Shown here piece after piece: positions 1-7,833 of a DNA stretch of 42,811 nt. Under the pieces are notes generated by a model. That model was not told the origin of the DNA. It saw only the letters and a list, made by a program, of their open reading frames with translations, and ran no database searches. Source of the stretch: an uncultured Clostridia bacterium (GTDB lineage: Bacteria > Bacillota > Clostridia > Lutisporales > Lutisporaceae); contig CALGKJ010000019.1 of the NCBI GenBank assembly GCA_937930535.1, forward strand, positions 1 through 42,811, read 5' to 3'. Each line of letters opens with the position of its first letter. Position 1 is the first letter of the stretch. The position numbers and the translations under genes are program-made.

Positions 1-75
1 TAGTGATGTTTAAAAAAAATAGATTAATTTATCCTTTATTATACATATTTATAAAGACATACCTCATACATATAT

Positions 76-128
76 AGCAAATACACTTTTACCAGTTTTG
101 TTTAAATCACTATGTTTAAGTATTTGCT
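76..128. promoter_or_regulatory. Inverted repeat upstream of the mazEF-like pair (possible operator)
   Basis: A perfect 9-base inverted repeat, AGCAAATAC at 76-84 and GTATTTGCT at 120-128, lies 35 bases before the antitoxin start. MazE-type antitoxins usually repress their own promoter, so this could be a binding site. That role is inference, since no clear -35/-10 pair was identified here. Confidence 0.3.
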
Positions 129-163
129 GGATAAAGCCGTATTAATACTCAGGAGGTGCTAGT

Positions 164-439
164 GTGGCAGATATAAAAAGGATAGTTGTAAGTTTGCCGG
201 ATAGTTTATTAAAGGAAGTTGATGACATAGCCTGTTTGGAGTGTCGCAATCGAAGTGAATTTGTGAGAAACGCCATGCGTTTTTATATTAAGGAGCTGAA
301 GAGGATTAGTACTATGGAAAAGATGAAAAATGGCTATCTGGAAATGGCAGAGATAAATGCTACACTGGCGGAAATAGGGCTTACTGCTGATAATGAAACT
401 TTTTTGGGTTATGAAACAAGACTTGCGGAGTGTGAATGA
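164..439 (+). CDS. Ribbon-helix-helix antitoxin, MazE/EndoAI-like
   Basis: This 91-residue protein is likely the antitoxin of a type II toxin-antitoxin pair. It would bind and block the MazF-like RNase made by the next gene and repress the operon. The N-terminal part (about residues 4-45) has the ribbon-helix-helix pattern: a short strand [13 protein letters not shown], then two helices ending in [13 protein letters not shown]. The C-terminal half is a charged helix that would occupy the toxin cleft. The GTG start at 164 is supported by AGGAGGTG at 151-158. It ends one base before the toxin start, the usual Bacillota ndoAI-ndoA layout. The alr gene that often precedes this pair, if present, lies outside the window. 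Confidence 0.88.
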   Translation: MADIKRIVVSLPDSLLKEVDDIACLECRNRSEFVRNAMRFYIKELKRISTMEKMKNGYLEMAEINATLAEIGLTADNETFLGYETRLAECE

Positions 440-440
440 T

Positions 441-797
441 GTGATTATAAAAAGAGGAGATATCATCTATGCAGACTTAAGCCCGGTAATTGGTTCAGAG
501 CAAGGTGGAGTAAGACCGGTACTTGTCGTACAGAATGATATAGGAAATAAATACAGTCCCACAGTAATAGTCGCTGCAATAACATCACAGATAAATAAAG
601 CAAAGCTGCCTACTCATGTGGAGATAAATGCTGAAGAATATGGAATACCTAAGGATTCTGTTATTTTGCTGGAACAAGTAAGAACCATTGATAAAAAACG
701 TCTTAAAGAGAAGGTAGGACATCTTTCCGACGATTTAATGAGACAGGTTGATGAAGGATTGCAAATAAGCTTCGGATTGGTTGATTACAGCTTATAG
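441..797 (+). CDS. mazF: MazF/EndoA-type endoribonuclease toxin (PemK family)
   Basis: Type II toxin expected to cleave single-stranded mRNA at a short sequence. I chose the GTG at 441, one base after the antitoxin stop, giving 118 residues. With this start the RGD near the N-terminus, Arg25 ([12 protein letters not shown]) and Thr48 (AAITSQ) fall at the positions known for catalytic residues in Bacillus EndoA. A longer reading frame begins at 393 inside the antitoxin gene, but it has no ribosome site and adds 16 non-family residues. GGAG at 427-430 precedes the chosen start. In Bacillota the pair is chromosomal and acts in stress or growth control. Target sequence specificity cannot be read from the DNA. 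Confidence 0.93.
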   Translation: MIIKRGDIIYADLSPVIGSEQGGVRPVLVVQNDIGNKYSPTVIVAAITSQINKAKLPTHVEINAEEYGIPKDSVILLEQVRTIDKKRLKEKVGHLSDDLMRQVDEGLQISFGLVDYSL

Positions 798-814
798 AAA
801 TTTATAAAAAGCCG

Positions 815-839
815 CTGCTGAGAAATCAGCAGTTTTTTT
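815..839 (+). terminator. Intrinsic terminator after mazF
   Basis: A 7-base stem, CTGCTGA (815-821) and TCAGCAG (826-832), has a 4-base loop and is followed by seven T. It should end the toxin-antitoxin transcript. Confidence 0.85.
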
Positions 840-855
840 GTGTATGGTGATCAAT

Positions 856-1015
856 AAAGAGATTAGCAACTCTTAACGAAAAGCATTTTGAGTTTTAGAG
901 TTGGTTATCTATAAAGAGAAACAACTTCAAAATTTAAACTTTCCAGTTGTTTCTCACAAAGAGATTAGCAACTCTTAACGAAAAGCATTTTGAGTTTTAG
1001 AGTTGGTTATCTATA
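856..1015 (+). repeat. Dispersed hairpin repeat, tandem one-and-a-half copy
   Basis: Bases 856-913 and 958-1015 are an identical 58-base direct repeat, offset by 102. Between them (916-955) lies a second hairpin with perfect 11-base arms GAGAAACAACT and AGTTGTTTCTC. The 58-base part is itself an imperfect palindrome (arms GATTAGCAACTCT and AGAGTTGGTTATC, two mismatches). A full unit thus has two hairpins and TATAGA/TCTATA-type ends. Related copies lie at 2112, 9133, 9279, 14503, 20629, 25175, 25664, 29199, 35591 and 41290. No coding potential is seen. The right edge abuts the ribosome site of the next gene. Confidence 0.85.
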
Positions 1016-1032
1016 TGAAAGGAGGCGAAAGC

Positions 1033-2109
1033 TTGAATATACTACACCTTATTAATTATGCAGGCAAGGGAGGAACTGAACGATATATTGAGAATCTTAT
1101 AGATAATACACATGGAAGACTTGCAAACTGTTTTTTAGCATACAATCAGGAGGGGCTTCTGGTTCAAAAGGCACTTGATAGAGGGCTCGAAGTATATAAT
1201 ATTCAGATGAATAGTCCTTTTGATTTAAAAGCTGCAAAAAGAGTAGCCAAGCTGTGCCAGCAAGAAAAAATAGATATAATACATACACATTATCTTAGGG
1301 AAAACTACATAGCTTTACTATCCAAGCTATTTAATCCCAAAATCAAGGTTATTTATACAAATCATATAATTTTAAAAGACACTGCCGTAACAAAGCTTTT
1401 TAACACCTTCTTTACCCTGCTGCAAAGCAAGGTTATAGCAATATCAAACAAAGCAAGGGAAATATTAATAGAAAACAAGCATGCGGCTTCAAAAATCAAG
1501 GTAATTCATCATGGGGTCAATATCAATGACTACGAGTATTTAGCAAAAGAAAAACAGGGCGAGGATTTTATAATTTTTTGCGGCTCAAGATTTACAGCAG
1601 AAAAAGGACATATTTTTTTAATAAAGTCTATAGCTGAGCTAAAGAATACAACAAATCTGAGCTTTAAGGTTGTGCTGGCTAATGATGGTCCCATGTTAGA
1701 GCAGTGCAAGGTAATGGCAGGTCAGTTAGGACTTGAAAACTATATAGAATTTATAGGATTTACCGATAAAATATATGAGCTGTATAAAAAAATTGATATC
1801 TATGTAAACCCTTCCGAGGAGGAGGCATTAGGCTTTGCAAATCTTGAGGTGCTATCCTATGGAATACCGCTAATTGCTACGGATGTAGGCGGTGTCAGTG
1901 ATATAATAAACTCTGACACAAAATGCGGTTTGCTGGTTCAATATGGTGATGTATCAGACTTTGCAAAGGCATTGAACAAAATTATGACTGATGCTGATTT
2001 GCGTAAAAGCTTGTCATTAAACGCAAAGAAAGCTGTCGACACTATTTTCAGCATGGAAAACATGGTAAAAAAGACAGTTGCTCTTTATTGTGAAGCTTTG
2101 AAGCAGTAA
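1033..2109 (+). CDS. Glycosyltransferase family 4 (GT-B fold)
   Basis: A 358-residue cytoplasmic or membrane-associated glycosyltransferase that probably adds a sugar to a lipid-linked envelope glycan. It starts with the glycine-rich acceptor loop seen in GT4 enzymes (NYAGKGGTERYIENL). The C-terminal domain has FCGSRFTAEKGH and the donor-binding EX7E region (PSEEEALGFANLEVLSYG, about residues 260-280). I chose TTG at 1033 because AAAGGAGG at 1018-1025 precedes it. The longer frame from TTG 1003 would begin inside the dispersed repeat. The gene is isolated between a repeat pair in opposite orientation, which is unusual. Donor and acceptor sugars cannot be deduced. Confidence 0.85.
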   Translation: MNILHLINYAGKGGTERYIENLIDNTHGRLANCFLAYNQEGLLVQKALDRGLEVYNIQMNSPFDLKAAKRVAKLCQQEKIDIIHTHYLRENYIALLSKLFNPKIKVIYTNHIILKDTAVTKLFNTFFTLLQSKVIAISNKAREILIENKHAASKIKVIHHGVNINDYEYLAKEKQGEDFIIFCGSRFTAEKGHIFLIKSIAELKNTTNLSFKVVLANDGPMLEQCKVMAGQLGLENYIEFIGFTDKIYELYKKIDIYVNPSEEEALGFANLEVLSYGIPLIATDVGGVSDIINSDTKCGLLVQYGDVSDFAKALNKIMTDADLRKSLSLNAKKAVDTIFSMENMVKKTVALYCEALKQ

Positions 2110-2111
2110 CA

Positions 2112-2160
2112 AAATACTTTTCGTTAAGAGTTGCTAATCTCTTTGTGAGAAACAACTGGA
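2112..2160 (-). repeat. Dispersed hairpin repeat, truncated reverse copy
   Basis: Read on the minus strand, this stretch matches the middle of the unit at 945-990, including AGTTGTTTCTCACAAAGAGA. It lacks both outer ends. It lies 3 bases after the glycosyltransferase stop, so that gene is flanked by convergent copies. Confidence 0.8.
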
Positions 2161-2213
2161 CAAGCCTAAAATTTTATTTATTAAAAATATTAATTTGAGA
2201 AGGAGATTAAAAG

Positions 2214-2801
2214 ATGAAAAAATTTGGTGCAAAAAAATACGTAATATTAGCTTTAACAGCGGTATTGGCAGTGTCTTTTCTTATAGTGAGCTTTGCTGAC
2301 GGAACTACTCCGGGCTCCACTGGAGATCCGATAGTTACACAAAGCTATGTAACCAAGATAGCAGAGCAGCTAAGGAGCTATTTTGATAATAGTTTGTCAA
2401 ATGTATATCAGGATATTACTAAGTTAAATACTTCAATAACCACTAATACAGAAGCCGTAAACAATCTAAAAACACAATTGGATGCAAAATCTCAGGAAAT
2501 AGAGGCATTAAAGGCGCAGCTAAAAAACACAACTGCTGCAACCTATGAAGTAATACTGGTTAAAAAGGGCAAAACTCTTGTAGCAGGTCAGGGTACTGAG
2601 ATAATAGTAAGATCAGGAAAATGTACAGCAATAGCTACTGCTAACGGAGGCTTGGCAGATGCAACCGCAGGTAAGGATTTAAAGACTGATGAGGCGGTAG
2701 AATTTAATCATCTGCTGATTTCATCACGAAATGACGGCAGAGGACTAAAGGTGCTTGAGGATTCATATATGATAGTTAGAGGAGCTTATACTCTGAAATA
2801 A
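2214..2801 (+). CDS. Exported coiled-coil protein, function unknown
   Basis: A 195-residue protein with a signal-peptide-like start: Lys-rich residues 1-9, hydrophobic 10-28, then a possible cleavage after SFADG. Residues about 45-105 are a heptad-rich coiled coil (TKLNTSITTNTEAVNNLKT and onwards). The C-terminal 85 residues form a beta-rich domain with a GxxLVAGxGTEIIVRSG pattern and the ending MIVRGAYTLK. I do not recognise a named family with certainty. The start at 2214 follows GAAGGAGA. Its position between two envelope glycosyltransferase genes suggests a cell-surface role, possibly in glycan assembly or anchoring; that is inference. Confidence 0.75.
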   Translation: MKKFGAKKYVILALTAVLAVSFLIVSFADGTTPGSTGDPIVTQSYVTKIAEQLRSYFDNSLSNVYQDITKLNTSITTNTEAVNNLKTQLDAKSQEIEALKAQLKNTTAATYEVILVKKGKTLVAGQGTEIIVRSGKCTAIATANGGLADATAGKDLKTDEAVEFNHLLISSRNDGRGLKVLEDSYMIVRGAYTLK

Positions 2802-2806
2802 TATCC

Positions 2807-2850
2807 AAAACCGATGAAATTCACAAGGATGAATTACATCGGTTTTGTTT
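2807..2850 (+). terminator. Intrinsic terminator after the exported coiled-coil gene
   Basis: The arms AAAACCGATG (2807-2816) and CATCGGTTTT (2837-2846) pair perfectly, with further AATTC/GAATT pairing inside. A T-rich tract follows. Confidence 0.85.
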
Positions 2851-2877
2851 TATATAGTGTCCTAATACAGCTTCATG

Positions 2878-2886
2878 TGATATAAT
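2878..2886 (+). promoter_or_regulatory. Extended -10 promoter candidate for the glycan operon
   Basis: TGATATAAT (TG-n-TATAAT) ends at 2886, after the upstream terminator and before the next operon. The -35 region is weak. It would give an untranslated leader of about 160 bases before the gene at 3056. Confidence 0.45.
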
Positions 2887-3055
2887 GGTTAAGTATGTTT
2901 TAACTTCCAAACAGGCGGGGCTTGTAAAGACTAAAATCAGCTTATATGGCAATAATTATAAAGTGATTTCCTTTAACAAAAAAGCTTGAAGGAATAGCAA
3001 ATGTATATGTCGAAATATAATTAGCCACATAGCATGAACCTAGGGGGGATATTTA

Positions 3056-4180
3056 ATGTTGAAGGTCCTTCATTTAATTAGCGGCGGAGATACAGGCGGT
3101 GCAAAAACTCATGTACTTTCCTTGGTAAGCGGACTTCAATGCAAAGTTTATACTAAAATAATATGTTTCATGGAAGGCTCTTTTTATGATGAAGCAAAAG
3201 AACGCGGTATTAATATTAAGGTTTTAAACCAAAAGAGCAGATTTGATTTGAAGGTAGTAGACGAAATCATAAATACTATTAAAGATGAAAAATTTGATAT
3301 AGTCCATTCTCACGGAGCTAGAGCCAATTTTATTACTTCCTTTGTAAAGCGAAAGATAGATATACCATGTATAACAACAATGCATAGTGATTATCTTCAT
3401 GATTTTAAAGGGAATATTTATAAGCATATTGTATTTACAGCTCTTAATAAAATGGCATTGAAAAAGCTGGATTATTACATAGCCATATCTGATGATTTCA
3501 AGCAAATGCTGGTAAGAAGAAGGTTCAAAGAAAAAAAGATACTTATCGCATATAATGGTCTGGATTTCAATAGTGATATATCAGCAGAGCCTAGGGAGAT
3601 GTTTTTAAAGGAGCATAACCTATCATCAATAAATGACAGTATACTGGTCGGAATCATTGCAAGACTGCACCAAGTAAAGGGGCATAAGGTGCTGCTTGAT
3701 GCGGCAGCGAAGGTATTAAAAAAGCATAAGGCTGTTCACTTTATGCTGGCTGGGGATGGAGAAGAAAGACAAAACCTCGAGAAGTATGCTGAAGCAAAGG
3801 GAATAAGTGATAACATACATTTTCTAGGTTATCTTGATAATATTTATGGCTTTATTAATACCATTGATATTAATGTATTGACCTCTTATACTGAAAGCTT
3901 TCCATATGCACTGCTGGAGGGAGCCAGAATGTCCAAGCCCAGCATTGCCTCGGCAGTCGGAGGTATACCAAAGCTTATAATAGATAGAGAAACAGGCTTT
4001 TTATTTGAGTCAGGAAACAGCAGTCAACTGGCAGAGAAGCTTGATAGAATGCTTAATAACCCAGATATGAGAAACCAACTGGGGAATAAGCTTTATGAAC
4101 ATGCAAAAACAAATTATTCAGTAGAAAGTCTGGCTGACAGACATATGGAAATATATAAAACCATCTTAGGGGAGGAATAG
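3056..4180 (+). CDS. Glycosyltransferase family 4 (GT-B fold)
   Basis: A 374-residue GT4 enzyme and the first gene of a probable operon running to csaB. The N-terminal acceptor domain begins HLISGGDTGGAKTHVLSLV. The C-terminal donor domain has GIIARLHQVKGHKVLLDA, MLAGDGEERQNLEKYAEAKG and the EX7E motif region TESFPYALLEGARMSKP. These match the GT4 pattern of capsule and wall-polysaccharide enzymes. The ATG at 3056 has a strong GGGGGG ribosome site about 7 bases upstream. DUF4330 follows after 3 bases. The sugar transferred is unknown. It likely acts at the inner membrane face on a lipid-linked precursor. Confidence 0.88.
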   Translation: MLKVLHLISGGDTGGAKTHVLSLVSGLQCKVYTKIICFMEGSFYDEAKERGINIKVLNQKSRFDLKVVDEIINTIKDEKFDIVHSHGARANFITSFVKRKIDIPCITTMHSDYLHDFKGNIYKHIVFTALNKMALKKLDYYIAISDDFKQMLVRRRFKEKKILIAYNGLDFNSDISAEPREMFLKEHNLSSINDSILVGIIARLHQVKGHKVLLDAAAKVLKKHKAVHFMLAGDGEERQNLEKYAEAKGISDNIHFLGYLDNIYGFINTIDINVLTSYTESFPYALLEGARMSKPSIASAVGGIPKLIIDRETGFLFESGNSSQLAEKLDRMLNNPDMRNQLGNKLYEHAKTNYSVESLADRHMEIYKTILGEE

Positions 4181-4183
4181 CAA

Positions 4184-4690
4184 ATGAAAATAGTAGACGA
4201 AAAGGGAAAGCTTTTTGGGCTTATTAATATTGTTGATTTAATGGTAGTTATAGTATTGCTTGTTGTTGTTGTATTCGGAGCATACAAGCTAATGGGCTTT
4301 AACAATACAGGCAAGCTTGCTGAGATTGGAATAACAACCCATAAGGCAACAATAACATTTGAAGTCAGAGAGGTAAGAGACTTTACTATAAATTCCGTAG
4401 TTATTGGTGAAGCACTTAAGGACTACTCCAAAAACGCAGATTACGGAACTATAACAAAGGTTGATGTAAAGCCGGCAACAAGACTGCTTGAAACTGACGA
4501 TGGAAGAATCGTAGAAGCTGAGGTTCCGGGCAAATATAATATGGTCATATATGCTGAAGGTATTGCAAACGTTAGTCATACCTCAATATTAATGGCAGAG
4601 CGGGATGTAAGAATAGGATATGAGTTTGATATAAAGGGTAAGAAGTTTAAGACAAAAGGCACTATAATAGGCATAGAGCTTGCAGAATAA
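4184..4690 (+). CDS. DUF4330-type single-pass membrane protein
   Basis: A 168-residue protein with one N-terminal membrane helix (about residues 15-37, IVDLMVVIVLLVVVVFGAY) and an extracytoplasmic beta-rich domain. The start FDEKGKLFGLINIVDL-type segment (here residues 4-19) and the overall length fit the DUF4330 family, common in clostridial wall-polysaccharide loci. Its biochemical role is unknown. The ATG follows AGGGGAGGAA at the end of the upstream gene, so the two are translationally close. The context suggests a part in export or assembly of a surface glycan. Confidence 0.75.
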   Translation: MKIVDEKGKLFGLINIVDLMVVIVLLVVVVFGAYKLMGFNNTGKLAEIGITTHKATITFEVREVRDFTINSVVIGEALKDYSKNADYGTITKVDVKPATRLLETDDGRIVEAEVPGKYNMVIYAEGIANVSHTSILMAERDVRIGYEFDIKGKKFKTKGTIIGIELAE

Positions 4691-4736
4691 TGTAAATAAA
4701 AAATAATGCAAATAAAAAAGTAAGGTGTTGTTTATA

Positions 4737-5324
4737 ATGACAGCAATAATAAAAAATAGTATAGCATACAGATTGGTGAAAGTACTGCATACCAGCTATT
4801 TAAATAGCTCTCTGCTAAAACTTTCAAAAACATATGAGCAAAGCTGTACAAAAAGCTTTGTTTTATGGCTGAAAAAAGTATCCAGAAGCAGTCTTCTTTA
4901 TGCTCTTTTGCATTCTTTTTTGGATATAAGCGAGAACTTGAGCGATAAAAGCTTTATATACAAGCTATTTACATATCCATTTATGATGATTATTAAGCTG
5001 CTTCAAGCCTGGCCCGGAAGATTAGTATCAAGGTCAATAGATAACAGCAGCTTTTATAAAGTATTAGCTGATAATAAAAAGCATTTCATGGCTAATGCAG
5101 TTTTTTATTCTGGATTAGGAATGTTTGCTATGGCAGGCGTTTTGACTTTCGCTCATTTCATTTTTAACAGGACTTTAGACAGACACTTGTATATATATGC
5201 TGTTGTATCAGTAATGGGATTATTAGTAATGTGTGCCACAACAGCAGGTGTTAATAATAAAATCAAAAACAGTTGCATATACAGGATATCAAGTGGTCTT
5301 TTTCAAGGGTTTTGGAGGGAGTAG
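4737..5324 (+). CDS. Membrane protein of unknown function in glycan operon
   Basis: A 195-residue protein that I do not recognise. The N-terminal half is basic and amphipathic with many Ser, Lys and Leu. Two clear membrane helices lie in the C-terminal third (about residues 118-142, AVFYSGLGMFAMAGVLTFAHF, and 150-172, IYAVVSVMGLLVMCATTAG). I chose ATG 4737, with AAGGTG at 4722-4727 upstream; GTG 4725 would overlap that site. It lies between DUF4330 and the O-antigen-ligase-like gene in the same direction, so it is probably an accessory factor of polysaccharide polymerisation or ligation. That role is inferred from position only. Confidence 0.7.
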   Translation: MTAIIKNSIAYRLVKVLHTSYLNSSLLKLSKTYEQSCTKSFVLWLKKVSRSSLLYALLHSFLDISENLSDKSFIYKLFTYPFMMIIKLLQAWPGRLVSRSIDNSSFYKVLADNKKHFMANAVFYSGLGMFAMAGVLTFAHFIFNRTLDRHLYIYAVVSVMGLLVMCATTAGVNNKIKNSCIYRISSGLFQGFWRE

Positions 5325-5337
5325 AGGTAGTGTTTAC

Positions 5338-6684
5338 ATGAAAATTATTAATAATAAACTTAATATTATAATAGTAGCGGTTTTCGCTGCCTTGGCAGGA
5401 ATACTGATATTTTTTTCATCAGGCAGCATAGCTTTAAAGGCGGCTGCTGGTCTAGCAGTAATGCTGTTAACCTTTTTAGATCCTATATATGGTGTATATA
5501 TTATGATACTGGCTATACCAATTATAAGCTCAAATGTCAATATAGTAATGCTGGCGGCTGGTCTGCTTACTGCTTATACTGCAAGAATCATAATAAGAAG
5601 AGAAGATAAATTTGTCTCAGCACCAATTAATATGCCGATATTGGTTTTTCTGGGCATATTGACGTTAAGTACAGTTTTTTCTATAAGTCAAAGATCCAGT
5701 CTTAAGTTTTTAATATTTGCACTAGCTGCTTTTGGAATGTACTTTATGATCGTAAATGTGGTCAATACAAGAGAAAAGCTCAATAATGTAATAAAGCTGT
5801 TTGTATTTATTACCTTTATAATGGCATGCTATGGGATACTTCAGTATTTTATAGTTGCACCCATGGATGAGCTGTGGGGAGATATCAGTCTTCATCCTGA
5901 TTTAAAAGCAAGAACTGTAGCAACCTTTAGCAATCCCAATACCTTTGCTGAGTATCTTGAGTATATGCTGCCAGTTGCAGTTGCATTGTTTTTTGCTGCC
6001 AAAGGCATAAAAAAGAAACTTATAAATGGATTTGTAGCTGCAACCATGGTCATATGCCTTATACTCACATTTTCCAGAGGTTCATATATCGGCTTTGCTG
6101 CGGCTATGTTGGTTTTTGTTATTATCAAATATGCAAGGCATATACCTGTACTAATAATATCAGGGATTGCGGCACTGCCCTTTGCTGTCAGGCTAATGCC
6201 GGCGGCAGTAGTGCAGAGAGCCTCCAGTATCGGCTCCCTTGCAGATTCTTCAAATGCATATAGGGTATTAGTGTGGCAGGGAACTTTGAGAATGATAAAG
6301 GATTTTTGGATAAGTGGTATTGGATTAGGACATGAAGCCTTTCAAGTGGCATTTTTGGAGTATACCTTTAACAATTCCAGAGTAGAACATGCACACAATA
6401 CTTTGCTGGAAATTGCAGCAGAGAGTGGAATAACTGGTTTATTAGTGTTTCTTTGGATATTGGCTGTTTTTGTAATAAGTATCATTAAATTTTCAAATAA
6501 TACCAAGAATAGGCTGTACAGCTTTTTGTCAATAGGTTTGTTATGCTCCGTTGTTTCACTTTTAGCCCATGGTATAGCAGAGCATATATTTTACGAACCT
6601 AAATTGACAATAACCTTCTGGATTGTTGCTGGGCTTGCTATGGCAGTTAGAAATGTAGGCATTAGTTTAGAGAGTGAGTGTTAA
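5338..6684 (+). CDS. O-antigen ligase/polymerase-type (Wzy_C) membrane protein
   Basis: A 448-residue, multi-pass membrane protein with roughly 10-12 hydrophobic segments. The long extracytoplasmic loop near residues 320-370 holds GIGLGHEAFQVAFLEYTFNN and VEHAHNTLLEIAAESG; the HAHN-type motif is typical of the Wzy_C/O-antigen ligase family. Such proteins join or polymerise lipid-linked glycans outside the membrane. Gram-positive members act on wall polysaccharide, capsule or glycoprotein glycans. I chose ATG 5338 (GAGGT at 5324-5328) over the longer frame from 5233, which overlaps the upstream gene by 92 bases. It is followed 12 bases later by csaB. Confidence 0.85.
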   Translation: MKIINNKLNIIIVAVFAALAGILIFFSSGSIALKAAAGLAVMLLTFLDPIYGVYIMILAIPIISSNVNIVMLAAGLLTAYTARIIIRREDKFVSAPINMPILVFLGILTLSTVFSISQRSSLKFLIFALAAFGMYFMIVNVVNTREKLNNVIKLFVFITFIMACYGILQYFIVAPMDELWGDISLHPDLKARTVATFSNPNTFAEYLEYMLPVAVALFFAAKGIKKKLINGFVAATMVICLILTFSRGSYIGFAAAMLVFVIIKYARHIPVLIISGIAALPFAVRLMPAAVVQRASSIGSLADSSNAYRVLVWQGTLRMIKDFWISGIGLGHEAFQVAFLEYTFNNSRVEHAHNTLLEIAAESGITGLLVFLWILAVFVISIIKFSNNTKNRLYSFLSIGLLCSVVSLLAHGIAEHIFYEPKLTITFWIVAGLAMAVRNVGISLESEC

Positions 6685-6696
6685 GGGGATGTTAAG

Positions 6697-7794
6697 ATGA
6701 AAAGGGTTGTAATCTCTGGATATTATGGATTTGCTAACAGCGGTGACGAAGCAATATTAAGAACAATAATATCAGATTTAAGAGAATTGGAGCCGGACAT
6801 AAGTATAACAGTATTATCAATAGATCCTGAAGCAACAACAAAGCAGCATGGTGTAAATGCAGTTTATAGGTATAACCTTTTAAAGCTGCTAAAATGCATA
6901 AGAAAATGTGATTTATTAATCAGCGGCGGAGGAAGCCTCATACAGGATATTACAAGTACAAGATCACTAATATACTATCTGGCAATAATACGTATTGCTG
7001 CGGCATTAGGCAGAAAGATTATGCTTTATGCCAACGGAATAGGTCCAGTAACTGAAAACAAGAATCGAAAAAGAGCAAGGAAAATTCTTGATAAAATTGA
7101 TGTTATAACCTTGAGAGAGTCTGATTCCCACAGATTGCTAGAACAAATAGGGGTGAAAAAGCCTGAGATTACAGTTACCGCAGATCCAGTTCTCACATGC
7201 AATTATGCATGCGAGGAAAGGGTTAAGGAGATATTTAGACAGGAGGGGATACCCCTTGACAGAGACATTGTTGGTATAAATCTCAGAGAGTGGAAGTCCT
7301 TGGGAAGTCTTGAGGAGGAAATAACCGCCTCAATAAACTATATGTATGAGCATTACAATCTGCTGCCAGTTTTTATACCTATGGCAGAAGCGGATAAGGG
7401 AATATCTCAAAGGGTTATAAGCAAGCTTGACTTTAAAGCTTATATGCTGAAGCAGTTGTATGAGCCTGAGGATTTAATCGGTATAATAAAGAATATGAAG
7501 ATTATTATTGCAATGAGACTGCATACTCTTATATATGCATCAATAAACAGTATCCCGATGATTGGACTGGTGTATGATCCTAAAATAAAGGGATATATGG
7601 AATATATAAAGCAGACGTATACTGGTGAGGTAGATGTTGTTAAAACCACTGATATAAATAGCAGAGTAGACAGCATAATCAGCAATTATGATACAATAAA
7701 AAGCAGTCTGAACAGTATTATAGAAAAGCTGAAGCTTCAATCCAAGCGGAATGCCAAGATTGCGGTAAGGCTGCTAAATAAAAATAATGAGTAA
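6697..7794 (+). CDS. csaB: Polysaccharide pyruvyl transferase CsaB
   Basis: A 365-residue enzyme that transfers pyruvate from phosphoenolpyruvate to ManNAc-type residues of a secondary wall polysaccharide. The ketal made is the ligand bound by SLH domains of surface proteins. The sequence shows the family start VVISGYYGFANSGDEAIL (GDEA at 16-19), the GGGSLIQD loop near residue 77, NGIGPV and the late MRLHTLIYAS motif. It is the last gene of the glycan operon. Its final codons and stop lie inside the left arm of a bidirectional terminator. The window also encodes an SLH protein at 20729, a fitting client. Confidence 0.93.
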   Translation: MKRVVISGYYGFANSGDEAILRTIISDLRELEPDISITVLSIDPEATTKQHGVNAVYRYNLLKLLKCIRKCDLLISGGGSLIQDITSTRSLIYYLAIIRIAAALGRKIMLYANGIGPVTENKNRKRARKILDKIDVITLRESDSHRLLEQIGVKKPEITVTADPVLTCNYACEERVKEIFRQEGIPLDRDIVGINLREWKSLGSLEEEITASINYMYEHYNLLPVFIPMAEADKGISQRVISKLDFKAYMLKQLYEPEDLIGIIKNMKIIIAMRLHTLIYASINSIPMIGLVYDPKIKGYMEYIKQTYTGEVDVVKTTDINSRVDSIISNYDTIKSSLNSIIEKLKLQSKRNAKIAVRLLNKNNE

Positions 7795-7821
7795 GGTCAG
7801 TCGACCTTACTCATTATTTTT
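7780..7821. terminator. Bidirectional terminator between csaB and murA
   Basis: Two perfect 19-base arms (7780-7798 and 7803-7821) flank a 4-base loop, with A-tracts on the left and T-tracts on the right. The structure serves the convergent csaB and murA transcripts. The csaB stop codon TAA (7792-7794) is inside the stem. Confidence 0.92.
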
Positions 7822-7833
7822 ATAATAATTATT

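Noticed and set aside
856-1015. Possible CRISPR array (two identical 58-base repeats with a 44-base spacer)
   Set aside because: Only two units, the 'spacer' is itself a hairpin that recurs at other sites, and no cas genes are present.
2885-2989. A 34-codon frame starting ATGGTTAAG before the second glycosyltransferase
   Set aside because: Its start overlaps the likely -10 box and there is no ribosome site, so it would not be on the transcript.
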